64,000 nt of DNA from assembly GCF_000617845.2 (NCBI RefSeq), contig NZ_DF820425.1, forward strand, positions 4,205,725 to 4,269,724, written 5' to 3'. The translations under genes and the position numbers were made by a program. Shown one piece after another: positions 15,846 to 25,079 of the stretch (position 1 is its first letter; each line of letters opens with the position of its first letter). This DNA is from Bradyrhizobium sp. DOA9. Its GTDB lineage: Bacteria; Pseudomonadota; Alphaproteobacteria; Rhizobiales; Xanthobacteraceae. Below the pieces are notes generated by a model. The model did no database searches and was not told the DNA's origin. It worked only from the letters and a program-made list of their open reading frames with translations.

Positions 15846-18800
15846 TCACTCGGCAGGCCCGTGGACCGGCGCCGCGCTGATGTCGCTGCCGTGATGGACC
15901 AGCGGCTTCATGCCGGTGACGGTCCTGAGCAGCACGTAGAACACCGGCGTCAGGAACAGGCCGAACACGGTGACGCCGATCATGCCCGAGAACACGGCAA
16001 CGCCCATCGCGCGCCGCATCTCCGAGCCCGCACCGGTCGAGAGCACCAGCGGCAGCACGCCCATGATGAACGCCATCGACGTCATCAGGATCGGGCGCAG
16101 CCGCAAGCGACTGGCCTCGATCGCGGCCCGGACCGGCGTGCGTCCGGCGAATTCGAGCTCGCGCGCGAATTCGACGATCAGGATCGCGTTCTTGGCGGAG
16201 AGGCCGACCAGCACGATCAATCCGATCTGGGTGAAGACGTTGTTGTCGCCCTTGGAGATCCAGACGCCGAACATCGCGGCGAGCAAGCCCATCGGCACGA
16301 TCATGATGATCGACAGCGGCAGGGTCAGGCTCTCATAGAGCGCGGCCAGCACCAGGAACACCAGGAGGATCGCCAGCGGGAACACCCAGATGCCGGAATT
16401 GCCGGCGATGAACTCCTGATAGGTCAGGTCGGTCCACTCGAAGGCAAAGCCCGGCGGCAACACCTCCGCCGCGATCCGCGTCGCCGCCTCCTGTGCCTGG
16501 CCCGACGAGAAGCCGGGCGCGGCCGCCGCGTTGATGTCGGACGACAGGAAGCCGTTGTAGCGGATCGCGCGCTCCGGCCCCGCGCTTTGACGGATCGTGA
16601 GCAGCGCCGACAACGGCACCATGTCGCCGGACGACGAGCGCACCTTCAACTGCCTGATGTCGTCGGCGCGGGCGCGGAACGGCGCATCGGCCTGCACGCG
16701 GACGGAATAGGTGCGGCCGAACTTGTTGAAGTCGTTGACGTAGTAGGAGCCAAGGTAGATCTGCAGCGTGTTGAACACCTCCGTTACGGGCACGCCCAGT
16801 TGCAGCGCCTTGGTGCGGTCGATGTCGGCGAACAGCTGGGGCACGTTGACCTGGAAGCTGGAGAACACGCCGGCGATCTCCGGCGCCTTCTGCATCGCCG
16901 CCATGAAGGCGTTGGTTGCCTGGTTCAGGGCGTCATAGCCGAGACCGGCGCGGTCCTCGATCTGCAGCTTGAAGCCGCCGATGGTGCCGAGGCCGTTGAC
17001 CGGCGGCGGCGGGAACATGGCGATGAAGGCTTCCTGGATCCCGGCATATTTCTTGTTCAGCTCGGCCGCGATCGCGGCGCCGCTGAGCGAGGGATCCTTG
17101 CGCTCGTCGAACGGCTTGAGCGTCGAGAACACGATGCCGGCGTTGGAGGAGTTGGTAAAGCCGGAGATCGACAGGCCCGGGAAGGCCACCGAGCTCTCGA
17201 CACCGGGCTGGGTCAGCGCGATGTCGCTCATCTTGCGGATGACCTCCTCGCTGCGGTCGAGGGTGGCGCCATCGGGCAGGCGGGCGAAGCCGACCAGGTA
17301 CTGCTTGTCCTGGCCCGGCACGAATCCACCGGGCACCTGCTGGAACAGAAACGCCGTCAGCCCGACCAGCACCGCATAGAGGCCCATCACCGCGGCCTTG
17401 CCCGAGATCACCCTGCCGACGCTGCCGCTGTAATTCTCCGAGGAACGCGTGAAGGCCTTGTTGAAGCCACGGAAGAACCAGCCGAGGCTCTTCTCCATGA
17501 TCAGCGTCAGCCGGTCCTTCGGCTCGTTGTGGCCCTTGAGCAGCAGCGCCGACAATGCCGGCGACAGCGTCAACGAGTTGATGGCGGAGATTACGGTCGA
17601 GATCGCGATCGTCAGCGCGAACTGCTTGTAGAACTGCCCGGTGAGGCCGGAGATGAAGGCGAGCGGCACGAACACCGCGATCAGCACCAGCGCGATCGCG
17701 ATGATCGGGCCCGAGACCTCGCGCATCGCCTGATAGGTGGCATCGCGCGGCGACAGTCCGGACTCGATGTTGCGCTCGACGTTCTCGACCACGACGATGG
17801 CGTCGTCGACGACGATGCCGATGGCGAGCACGAGGCCGAACAGGCTGAGCGCGTTGATGGAGAACCCGAACACGTGCATCACCGCGAACGTGCCGACGAT
17901 CGACACCGGCACGGCCAGCAGAGGAATGATCGAGGCGCGCCAGGTCTGCAGGAACAGGATCACCACCAGCACCACGAGCGCGATCGCCTCCAGCAGCGTA
18001 TGGATGACGGCCTCGATCGAGGAGCGCACGAACTGGGTGGGATCGTAGACGATCTGGTAGGACACGCCCTCCGGCATGTTCTTCTTGATCTCCGCCATGG
18101 TGGCGCGGACATTGTCGGAGATCTGCAGCGCGTTGGAGCCCGGCGCCTGGAAGATCGGGATTGCCACCGCCTGCTTGTTGTCCAGCAGCGAGCGCAGGCC
18201 GTATTCGGACGCGCCAAGCTCGATGCGCGCGACGTCGCGCAGACGCACGACCTCGCCACGCGTGCCGGTCTTGACCACGATGTCGGCGAACTGCTCCTCG
18301 TTGGCGAGCCGTCCCTCCGCATTGACCGAGAGCTGTAGATCGATGCCCTTGACGTTCGGCGAGGAGCCGACCACGCCGGCGGCGGCCTCGACGTTCTGCG
18401 CCTGGATCGCCCGCACGATATCGCTGGCGGTGAGGCCGTGCTCGGCGGCCTTCTGCGGATCGACCCAGACCCGCATCGAATAGTCGCCGGCGCCGTAGAG
18501 CTGGACGTCGCCGACGCCGTCGATCCGCGCGAGACGATCCTTGACGTTGAGCACCGCGTAGTTGCGCAAATACGTCATGTCGTAGCGGCCGTTCGGCGAC
18601 AGCAGATGCACCACCATTGTGAGGTCGGGCGACGACTTCTTGGTGATGATGCCGAGCTGGCGCACCACATTGGGCAGGCGCGGCTCGGCCTGCTGCACCC
18701 GGTTCTGCACCAGCTGCGTCGCCTTGTCGGGGTCGGTGCCGAGCCGGAATGTCACCGTCAGCGTCATCGCGCCGTCGGTGGTCGCCTGGCTCGACATGTA

Positions 18801-19034
18801 GAGCATGTTCTCGACGCCGTTGATCTGCTCCTCGATCGGCGTCGCCACCGTCTCCGCGATCACCTTGGGATTGGCGCCGGGATAGGTCGCGCGCACAACG
18901 ACGGACGGCGGCACGACGTCGGGATATTCCGAGATCGGCATCGCGAACAGCGAAATCAGGCCGGCGAGGAAAATCAGGACCGACAGCACGCCGGCGAAAA
19001 TCGGACGGTCGATGAAGAACTTCGAGAGATTCAT
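15846..19034 (-). CDS. RND efflux transporter, inner-membrane permease (AcrB/MexF type, HAE1)
   Basis: 1062 residues from the ATG at 19034 (MNLSKFFIDRPIFAGVLS), the canonical start of AcrB homologues. Two repeats of a six-helix bundle with large periplasmic loops; the proton-relay helix 4 reads GLVLAIGIVVDDAIVVVENVERNI with the paired Asp. GGFVPGQDKQYLVGFARLPDGATL and the second-half LVFLVLAALYESLTLPLSIIMIVPMG are typical of MexF/AmeB. It works with the adaptor encoded upstream and an outer-membrane channel; no outer-membrane gene is adjacent. Likely drug, phenolic or flavonoid export. Confidence 0.93.
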   Translation of the reverse strand: MNLSKFFIDRPIFAGVLSVLIFLAGLISLFAMPISEYPDVVPPSVVVRATYPGANPKVIAETVATPIEEQINGVENMLYMSSQATTDGAMTLTVTFRLGTDPDKATQLVQNRVQQAEPRLPNVVRQLGIITKKSSPDLTMVVHLLSPNGRYDMTYLRNYAVLNVKDRLARIDGVGDVQLYGAGDYSMRVWVDPQKAAEHGLTASDIVRAIQAQNVEAAAGVVGSSPNVKGIDLQLSVNAEGRLANEEQFADIVVKTGTRGEVVRLRDVARIELGASEYGLRSLLDNKQAVAIPIFQAPGSNALQISDNVRATMAEIKKNMPEGVSYQIVYDPTQFVRSSIEAVIHTLLEAIALVVLVVILFLQTWRASIIPLLAVPVSIVGTFAVMHVFGFSINALSLFGLVLAIGIVVDDAIVVVENVERNIESGLSPRDATYQAMREVSGPIIAIALVLIAVFVPLAFISGLTGQFYKQFALTIAISTVISAINSLTLSPALSALLLKGHNEPKDRLTLIMEKSLGWFFRGFNKAFTRSSENYSGSVGRVISGKAAVMGLYAVLVGLTAFLFQQVPGGFVPGQDKQYLVGFARLPDGATLDRSEEVIRKMSDIALTQPGVESSVAFPGLSISGFTNSSNAGIVFSTLKPFDERKDPSLSGAAIAAELNKKYAGIQEAFIAMFPPPPVNGLGTIGGFKLQIEDRAGLGYDALNQATNAFMAAMQKAPEIAGVFSSFQVNVPQLFADIDRTKALQLGVPVTEVFNTLQIYLGSYYVNDFNKFGRTYSVRVQADAPFRARADDIRQLKVRSSSGDMVPLSALLTIRQSAGPERAIRYNGFLSSDINAAAAPGFSSGQAQEAATRIAAEVLPPGFAFEWTDLTYQEFIAGNSGIWVFPLAILLVFLVLAALYESLTLPLSIIMIVPMGLLAAMFGVWISKGDNNVFTQIGLIVLVGLSAKNAILIVEFARELEFAGRTPVRAAIEASRLRLRPILMTSMAFIMGVLPLVLSTGAGSEMRRAMGVAVFSGMIGVTVFGLFLTPVFYVLLRTVTGMKPLVHHGSDISAAPVHGPAE

Positions 19035-19080
19035 GGCCTTGCCCCTGGGCAATATCCTGCGGTTCTCCGAGACCTCCATT

Positions 19081-19184
19081 CGTCATTCCGGAGCGCGCGA
19101 AGCGCGAACCCGGAATCCAGAGGTGAATCGGAGTTTCGAAACTGCGGGATCCCGGGCTCGCGCTACGCGCGCCCCGGGACGACG
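19081..19184. repeat. Palindromic intergenic repeat (Bradyrhizobium-type, CGTCATTCCGG family)
   Basis: Two inverted modules: the left one starts CGTCATTCCGGAGCGCGCG and contains CCCGGAATCC; the right one contains GGATCCCGGGCTCGCGC and ends CGGGACGACG. Each module folds on itself, with internal GCGCGCGAAGCGCG and GCGCTACGCGCG hairpins. It lies between the adaptor and permease genes of the RND operon. A relative occurs at 62874-62955. Confidence 0.75.
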
Positions 19185-19187
19185 TAA

Positions 19188-20432
19188 CTAGCGTTGCACC
19201 ACGTCCTGGTTGCTGTGGTTCGACGCCTGGTGTGGCCCACGCGCGCCCATCGCCGCCACCTCCGTCTTGAGGAGGGCGCCGGGACGCACGCGTTGCAAAC
19301 CGTTGACCACGATGCGGTCGCCGGACTTGAGGCCCGAGGTGACGATGCGAAGCCCATCGACGGCGCCGCCGAGGGTGATCGGCCGGTAGGCGGCGCGGCT
19401 GTCGTCGCCGACTGCCATCACGAACTTCTTGTCCTGGTCGGTGCCGATCGCGCGCTCGTCGATCATCACCAGGGCCTGTTGCTTCGGCTGGCCCATGCGC
19501 ACGCGCGCGAACTGGCCGGGGATCAGGCGCCCATCGTCGTTGCGGAACACCGCGCGGACGCGAATGGTGCCGCTCTGGCCGTTGACCTGGTTGTCGATGA
19601 GCTGGATGTTGCCCTTCGCGGACAGGCCGCCCGAGGTCGTCATCTCGACCGGGATCTGGTCGAGCTTGCCGCGTTGGCCGGAAGCATCCGCGATCGAGTT
19701 CAGCGCGCGCAGCACCACTTCTTCGTCCGCATCGAACGAGGCATAGATCGGATTGACCGAGACCAGGGAGGTCAGGACCGGCGAGGCGGTGCCGGCGGCG
19801 ACGAGATTGCCGACCGTGACCTCGATCTTGCCGACGCGGCCATCCACGGGGGCGCGGACCTCGGTGTAGTCGAGATTGAGTTTTGCGGTCTGCAGCGTCG
19901 CCTCGGCCGCCTTGACGTTGGCAATGGCCTCGCGATGGGCATTGTCGCGCTGGTCGTAGTCGCGGCGGGTTACGACGGCGTTGCCGACGAGCTGCGCGCC
20001 GCGCTCGAGCTCGCTCTGGGTGAAGACAACGCGCGCTTTCGCGGCCTCGAGCTGGGCCGCGGCCTTGTCGACCTCGGCCGCGTAGGGAGCGGGATCAATC
20101 TTGAACAGCACGTCGCCGGCCTTCACCAGCGTGCCTTCGGTAAAGTTGGTGGAGAGGATCGCGCCGGCCACGCGCGGGCGAAGCTCGACGCGTTGAATGG
20201 CCTCGAGCCGGCCGGAGAAATCGTCCCACAAGACGGTTTGCCGCGGCTCGATCATCGCGACGGTGACGGAAACGGCTTGTTCAGCCGCAGCCGCCGGTGC
20301 GGTCGCCTGCGCCGCATGAAAATAACGGCCGGTCACGATCGAGCCGGCCGCAGCGAGGGCGCCCACGATGGCGACGCCGCCCAGAAGGCGGCGAAAACGG
20401 CCGGTGCGGGAGGTATTTTGGGAGGGGGGCAT
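19188..20432 (-). CDS. RND efflux periplasmic adaptor (membrane fusion protein, MexE/AcrA type)
   Basis: 414 residues with an N-terminal signal-anchor (RRLLGGVAIVGALAAAGSIVTG). Lipoyl/biotinyl half-domains flank a coiled-coil hairpin (residues about 100-190); characteristic lines are VELRPRVAGAILSTNFTEGTLVKAGDVLFKIDPAPY and LNLDYTEVRAPVDGRVGKIEVTVGNLVAAG. The C-terminal beta-barrel and membrane-proximal domains end at RPGALLKTEV. First gene of the pump operon, divergent from tetR. Confidence 0.92.
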   Translation of the reverse strand: MPPSQNTSRTGRFRRLLGGVAIVGALAAAGSIVTGRYFHAAQATAPAAAAEQAVSVTVAMIEPRQTVLWDDFSGRLEAIQRVELRPRVAGAILSTNFTEGTLVKAGDVLFKIDPAPYAAEVDKAAAQLEAAKARVVFTQSELERGAQLVGNAVVTRRDYDQRDNAHREAIANVKAAEATLQTAKLNLDYTEVRAPVDGRVGKIEVTVGNLVAAGTASPVLTSLVSVNPIYASFDADEEVVLRALNSIADASGQRGKLDQIPVEMTTSGGLSAKGNIQLIDNQVNGQSGTIRVRAVFRNDDGRLIPGQFARVRMGQPKQQALVMIDERAIGTDQDKKFVMAVGDDSRAAYRPITLGGAVDGLRIVTSGLKSGDRIVVNGLQRVRPGALLKTEVAAMGARGPHQASNHSNQDVVQR

Positions 20433-20448
20433 TTGCGCGCTCCAGATA

Positions 20449-20464
20449 TGTAGTGTTCACTACA
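20449..20464. promoter_or_regulatory. Probable TetR operator
   Basis: TGTAGTG-TT-CACTACA is a perfect 7-bp inverted repeat with a 2-bp centre, 17 bp in front of the RND adaptor start. A related sequence, TGTACCATTCACTAAG (11 of 16 matching), lies at 20500-20515. Both are in the tetR/RND divergent region, the expected location for autoregulation and pump repression. Confidence 0.6.
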
Positions 20465-20631
20465 GATGTGGAGCTGGATACCGCAGTGCAAGATACTTAT
20501 GTACCATTCACTAAGAAAATTGTACGCCGATACCGCGACGATTGGAAGACACAAGAAAAAGAAAGCCAGAACAAATAGATACGATCCGGCGTTAGGCTGA
20601 GGCAGAACGCCGGATCCGAGGAGACAGGCAC

Positions 20632-21237
20632 ATGGGCATGGGACGCCCCCGCGAATTCGACGCCGAAACGGCGTTGGACCAGGCGATGGAAGTGTTTTGG
20701 CGCCATGGCTATGAGGGCGCGACCATTGCCCAGCTCACCGAGGCCATGGGCATCAATCCGCCCAGCCTCTACGCCTGCTTCGGCAACAAGGAAGGCCTGC
20801 TGAAGGCCGCGCTCGACCGCTACACCAAGCTGCGCAACATCTGGATGGACGAGGTGGTCGCAGCTCCCACCGCCCGAGCCGTTGCCGAGCGCATGCTGAT
20901 GGGCATCGCCGACAAGCAGACCGATCCCGCCAATCCGCCCGGCTGCCTGCTCGTGCAGGGTGGCATCGCATGCGGCACCGGCTCGGAAAACGTTCCCTTC
21001 GAACTCGCCGCGCGCCGCGCCCAGAACGAGGACCAGCTCCGCGACCGTTTCGTCCGCGCCAAGGCCGAAGGCGATCTCAAGGAGAGCGCCGATCCGGCCG
21101 CGCTCGCGCGTTATGTCTCGGCGGTGTCGGTCGGCATGGGCGTGATGGCGTCCTCAGGCGCGAACCGCGAAGCGCTGCGGCAGGTCGCTGATGTCGCCGT
21201 GCAGGCGGTCGAGGCGCAGTCGACTGACAAGACGTAA
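20632..21237 (+). CDS. TetR-family repressor of the adjacent RND pump
   Basis: 201 residues. The N-terminal helix-turn-helix is ALDQAMEVFWRHGYEGATIAQLTEAMGINPPSLYACFGNKEGLLKAAL, the classic TetR signature. The ligand domain contains NPPGCLLVQGGIACGTGSENVPFELAARR, typical of the C-terminal-33/YxaF-like TetR group that governs efflux genes. GAGGAGACAGGCAC precedes the ATG. Divergent from the pump genes over a 199-bp region with palindromic sites. Confidence 0.9.
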   Translation: MGMGRPREFDAETALDQAMEVFWRHGYEGATIAQLTEAMGINPPSLYACFGNKEGLLKAALDRYTKLRNIWMDEVVAAPTARAVAERMLMGIADKQTDPANPPGCLLVQGGIACGTGSENVPFELAARRAQNEDQLRDRFVRAKAEGDLKESADPAALARYVSAVSVGMGVMASSGANREALRQVADVAVQAVEAQSTDKT

Positions 21238-21317
21238 CTATCTCGCGGCCCGCAGATCTGCCCATCGGTCGGAGTGGAAGCTTGCCTGCGCCTTGTCCTG
21301 CGCCTCCGTGCGGCCTC

Positions 21318-22685
21318 TCATGACGCTTCCTTCAGGACCGGCGCGGCAGTCTCTTCGGCCTTGAGCTCCTCGAGCCTGCGATGCCGGGGCTCGATGCCGA
21401 GGGCCGAGACCGTGATGATCTGCACCACCAGCAGCCCGATCATCAGCGCCATCACGCCGGCCACGCCGCGCGACTCGAACAGCGAGACAACGAGGAACGG
21501 CGTGACGATCGTGGCGCCGCGCCCCAGCGTGTTGACGAGGCCGGAGGCGCGCAGGCGGACCTCGGTCGGAAACAGTTCGGGGATGTAGATGCCGAACAGG
21601 AGCGCGACCAGCACATAGATCGGCACGGTCAGCGCGAAGCCGACCGCAGGCAGCAGGATCGGATCGGAGATCATGGGATAGAGCATGCCCAGCGCCACCG
21701 AGATCAGCGACGCGCCGATGATCGTTGGCTTGCGGCCCCAGCGGTCGGCGGTCAATGCGCCGATAGCCGCGCCGATCGGCGCGCCGAGCGCCATCAGCAG
21801 CGAATAGCCGAACGAGGTCGCGACCGACAGGCCCTGCTTGACGAAGAACACGGGCAGCCAGGTCACGAAGCCATAGAGCAGGGTGTTGATCGTGATCAGG
21901 CAGATGGCGCCGACGATCATCCGCGACAGCAAGGGCGCAGTGAACAACGTGCCGAGATCGGGAGCGACCGGAGCGGGTGTCGTGGGCGCTGGAGCAGGCA
22001 AGGGCTGTCCTTGCGCCGCTTCCTTCTCGATCGCCTGCATCAACGCTTCCGCCTCGGCCGTGCGTCCCACGGCTTCGAGCCAGCGCGGCGATTCCGGCAG
22101 CGACTTGCGCATGTACCAGACGACGAGCGCGCCGATGCCGCCGAGCACGAACATCGAGCGCCAGCCGAACTGCGGAACGAGCACGGATGCGATCAAAAGT
22201 GCCGCTGGCAGGCCCGTCACGACGCATACGGCCGTGAGGCCGAGCCATTTGCCGCGGGTGCGGGCGGGCACGAACTCCGTCATCGTCGAATAGCCGACGA
22301 CGTTCTCGGCGCCGAGCCCGACGCCCATCACGAAGCGGCAGGCGATCAGGAAGGCCATGTTCGGCGCGAATGCCGCGGCAAGGGAAGCGATGCCGAAAAG
22401 AAGCAGATTGAACTGGTACGTGAACCGGCGTCCGTAGCGATCGCCGAGGAAGCCGGTGCCGAACGATCCGAGCATCATGCCGACGAACGTCGCGGAGATG
22501 AAGGCCGCGTTCTGGGCGAGCGTCGAAAAGCCTGATTTCAGCGTGACGCTGAGAACCGTCCCGGCAATGTAGATGTCGAAACCGTCGAAGAACATTCCGA
22601 TGCCGATCAGCAGCATGATGCGGCGGTGGAATGGCCCGATCGGTAGCCGATCGAGACGGCTGCCTGCGTTCACCGAGGTCGACAT
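21318..22685 (-). CDS. MFS transporter (aromatic acid/sugar:H+ symporter-like)
   Basis: 455 residues, about twelve membrane helices. DGFDIYIAGTVLSV in helix 1, GFLGDRYGRRFTYQFN in the loop 2-3 and GVGLGAENVVGYSTMTEFVPARTRGKWLG in helix 4 are the MFS motifs of the AAHS/sugar-porter type. Third gene of a minus-strand run gntR-aldehyde dehydrogenase-MFS with only 74 bp to the dehydrogenase; a GGGAG site precedes the ATG. It probably imports the compound whose aldehyde is oxidised by the neighbour. Ligand unknown. Confidence 0.88.
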   Translation of the reverse strand: MSTSVNAGSRLDRLPIGPFHRRIMLLIGIGMFFDGFDIYIAGTVLSVTLKSGFSTLAQNAAFISATFVGMMLGSFGTGFLGDRYGRRFTYQFNLLLFGIASLAAAFAPNMAFLIACRFVMGVGLGAENVVGYSTMTEFVPARTRGKWLGLTAVCVVTGLPAALLIASVLVPQFGWRSMFVLGGIGALVVWYMRKSLPESPRWLEAVGRTAEAEALMQAIEKEAAQGQPLPAPAPTTPAPVAPDLGTLFTAPLLSRMIVGAICLITINTLLYGFVTWLPVFFVKQGLSVATSFGYSLLMALGAPIGAAIGALTADRWGRKPTIIGASLISVALGMLYPMISDPILLPAVGFALTVPIYVLVALLFGIYIPELFPTEVRLRASGLVNTLGRGATIVTPFLVVSLFESRGVAGVMALMIGLLVVQIITVSALGIEPRHRRLEELKAEETAAPVLKEAS

Positions 22686-22759
22686 TGACGCTCTCCCTTG
22701 ACTGTCATTCTGGTTGATGCGGCCCGCCTTCTATGGACGGTCGGCCGGGTGCAGTTCTG

Positions 22760-24289
22760 CTAGTTCAGCCGCTTCTGGTTGGCCGTGTCGCGATACCAGT
22801 CGAACGGCTGCTCGTGGGTCGCGACCATCACGCTCTTGGTGTTGAAATGGTCGTTGAAGCTTTCGGCGCCGCATTCGCGGCCGATGCCGGAATCGTCGAC
22901 GCCGCCCCAGGGCGAGGCCGGGTCGAGGCGGTGATGATCGTTGATCCAGACGATGCCGGCCTTGACGTTCGCGGCAACGCGGTGAGCGCGGGCGACGTCG
23001 CGGGTGCGGATGGCTGCGGCAAGGCCGAACGGCGAGTCGTTGGCGAGCCGAAGCGCATCGGCCTCGTCCTTGAACGGGGTCACCGAGGTGAAGGGACCGA
23101 ACACTTCCTCCTGGAAGATGCGCATGTCGGATTTCACGTCGGCGAAGACCGTCGGCTCGACGAAATAGCCGTTGTCATGGCCCGGCACCTTGGCGGCAAC
23201 GCCGCCGGTGACGAGACGCGCGCCGTCGGCGTGACCATAGTTCGCATAGGTGAGAACGCGGTCGCGCTGCTTGGCCGAGATCACGGGGCCCATCTGGGTG
23301 CTGGGATCGAAGGGGTCGCCGACCCGGATCGTGCGAGTCTTGGCCTGCAGCTTCTCCACGAACTCGTCGTAGATCGAGGCCTGGACGATGTGGCGCGAGG
23401 CGCAGACGCAGGTCTGTCCGGCGCCGATGAAGGCGCCGAAGGCGGCATAGTTGACCGCGCGGTCGACGTCGAAATCGTCGAAAACCATCACCGGCGTCTT
23501 GCCGCCGAGTTCCATGGTCTGATGTGCAAACACTTTTGCGGCGGCACTGCCGGCGATGCGGCCGGCCTCGGTGCCGCCGGTCAGGACCAGCTTGTTGATG
23601 TCGCCGTGCTCGGCCAGCATCTTGCCGGCGCTCGCGCCGAGGCCGAGCACGACGTTGAAGACGCCGGGCGGCAGGCCCGCTTCGGTAAAGATCTGCGCCA
23701 GCTTCAGCGTCGTCAGCGGCGTGTATTCGGATGGCTTGACCACGGTGACGCAGCCGGTTGCCAGCACCACGGCGAGCGACTTGCACAGGATCATCAGCGG
23801 GTGATTGAACGGGGTGCAATTGGCGACGATGCCGATCGGCGTTCGGAGCGTGTAGTTCAGATAGGCGCCTTCGACGGGGATCACCGAGTCACGGCGCGAC
23901 AAGGCTAGGCCGGCGAAGTAGCGGAAGAAATCGGGCAGGCGGGAGAGTTGGGCGCGGGTCTCGTTGACCGGGCGGCCGTTGTTGAGCGTCTCCAGCCGGT
24001 ACAGGCTGTCGAGATTGGCCTCGAACGCGTCGGCGAGCCTGTTGACCAGTCTGGCCCTGGCGCGCGTGTCCATGCCGCCCCAGGCCTTGCCTTCGAACGC
24101 GGCGCGCGCGCTTTTCATGGCTCGGTCGATGTCGTCGGCGGTGGAGTTGGGAATGCGGGCGATCACGTCGCCGGTCGCGGGATTGCGGATATCGAGCATC
24201 GCGCCGTTGCCGGCCTCGACTTCACGCCCATCGACGAAATTGCCGTGGATTTCGACGTCGATCGACGCAGGTTTCGACGGAATGTTCAT
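22760..24289 (-). CDS. Aldehyde dehydrogenase family protein
   Basis: 509 residues from ATG 24289, whose first bases overlap the gntR stop (ATGA). The longer frame upstream is antisense-like and overlaps gntR. Catalytic residues are Glu260 in MELGGKTP and Cys294 in GQTCVCASR; the NAD-binding motif is LTGGTEAG. FNHPLMILCKSLAVVLATGCVTVVKPSEYTPLTTLKLAQ is typical of the betaine/hydroxymuconic-semialdehyde branch. It oxidises an aldehyde to an acid with NAD(P)+; the substrate is not evident. Confidence 0.92.
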   Translation of the reverse strand: MNIPSKPASIDVEIHGNFVDGREVEAGNGAMLDIRNPATGDVIARIPNSTADDIDRAMKSARAAFEGKAWGGMDTRARARLVNRLADAFEANLDSLYRLETLNNGRPVNETRAQLSRLPDFFRYFAGLALSRRDSVIPVEGAYLNYTLRTPIGIVANCTPFNHPLMILCKSLAVVLATGCVTVVKPSEYTPLTTLKLAQIFTEAGLPPGVFNVVLGLGASAGKMLAEHGDINKLVLTGGTEAGRIAGSAAAKVFAHQTMELGGKTPVMVFDDFDVDRAVNYAAFGAFIGAGQTCVCASRHIVQASIYDEFVEKLQAKTRTIRVGDPFDPSTQMGPVISAKQRDRVLTYANYGHADGARLVTGGVAAKVPGHDNGYFVEPTVFADVKSDMRIFQEEVFGPFTSVTPFKDEADALRLANDSPFGLAAAIRTRDVARAHRVAANVKAGIVWINDHHRLDPASPWGGVDDSGIGRECGAESFNDHFNTKSVMVATHEQPFDWYRDTANQKRLN

Positions 24290-24936
24290 GACGACCTCTC
24301 TTCGACGATGACGGCGTTGCGCTTGAGCGCCGGCAGAACGCGTTTTTCGGTGTCCCCGATGTGGGCCTTGATGATGCGCGCCGCGGTGCGCGTTTCGCGG
24401 CTCTGCATGGCGTCGATCAGTGCGACGTGCTCTGCGACGAGCTTTGCTGGGTCGTGGCCCTTCAGGTTGGAAATGCTGACGCGGACGAGCCGGTCGGCCT
24501 GGCCGATCAGGTCGCACAGCGCCGTCGCCATGCGGCGATTGCCGGAAGCATGGGCCAGCGCAGTGTGGAAGCCACGATTGTAGGCGATGAAGTCCTCGTG
24601 ATTGCCCGAGAAGCGGCGGAATTCGTCGAGCGATTTCAAGACGCTGTCGGATGCACTTTCGATCGCTTCAGCGACGCAGGCCGGCTCCAGCGCGAGGCGG
24701 AAGCGCAGGAGATCGCGGGCATCGGAGAGCGAGATCGGCGTCACGCGGCAGCCCTGGCGCGGCTGCACCGTCACGAGGTGTTCGCGCTGGAGCCGCAGAA
24801 GGGCATCCCGAACCGGCTGCCGGCTCACGGAATAGCGCTCGGCCAGATCCTGCTCTCGCATTTCATCGCCAGGAGCAAGCCGGCATGCTAAAATATCAGA
24901 TCTGAGAAGATCATAAATATTCTCGCGCAAAAGCAT
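24286..24936 (-). CDS. GntR-family (FCD) transcriptional regulator
   Basis: About 216 residues from ATG 24936 (GAGG about 10 nt upstream); an in-frame ATG at 24969 would add 11 residues. Winged helix: YDLLRSDILACRLAPGDEMREQDLAERYSVSRQPVRDALLRLQREHLVTVQPRQGCRV. FCD domain has FHTALAHASGNRRM and AEHVALIDAM ligand-pocket histidines. First gene of the operon with the aldehyde dehydrogenase and MFS genes, and divergent from the alpha/beta hydrolase, so it likely regulates both directions. Confidence 0.9.
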   Translation of the reverse strand: MLLRENIYDLLRSDILACRLAPGDEMREQDLAERYSVSRQPVRDALLRLQREHLVTVQPRQGCRVTPISLSDARDLLRFRLALEPACVAEAIESASDSVLKSLDEFRRFSGNHEDFIAYNRGFHTALAHASGNRRMATALCDLIGQADRLVRVSISNLKGHDPAKLVAEHVALIDAMQSRETRTAARIIKAHIGDTEKRVLPALKRNAVIVEERSS

Positions 24937-25015
24937 GATTCTTGGCCCTCGTTGGCCACAATCTGGCAAGCCTGATATTTCACGTCAAGTGCCGAATGCT
25001 TGAAATCCCTGACAG

Positions 25016-25027
25016 TTGATTTATCAA
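25016..25027. promoter_or_regulatory. Small palindrome in the gntR/hydrolase divergent region
   Basis: TTGAT-TT-ATCAA is a perfect 5-bp inverted repeat with a 2-bp centre, located between the divergent gntR start (24936) and hydrolase start (25080). Candidate regulator site; AT-rich against a GC-rich background. Low information content. Confidence 0.3.
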
Positions 25028-25079
25028 TCAGCGGCCTCCGCGGCATCCGACCCGGCGGCGAGCCAGGGAAAGACCGAAT

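Noticed and set aside
15861..18338. 825-codon plus-strand frame
   Set aside because: Antisense to the RND permease; Arg/His/Asp-rich with no recognisable domain.
21381..22535. 384-codon plus-strand frame
   Set aside because: Antisense to the MFS transporter, whose membrane motifs are unmistakable on the minus strand.
24896..24905. TCAGATCTGA palindrome as a GntR operator
   Set aside because: It lies inside the gntR coding start, is a single short palindrome containing a common hexamer, and has no partner in the divergent region.
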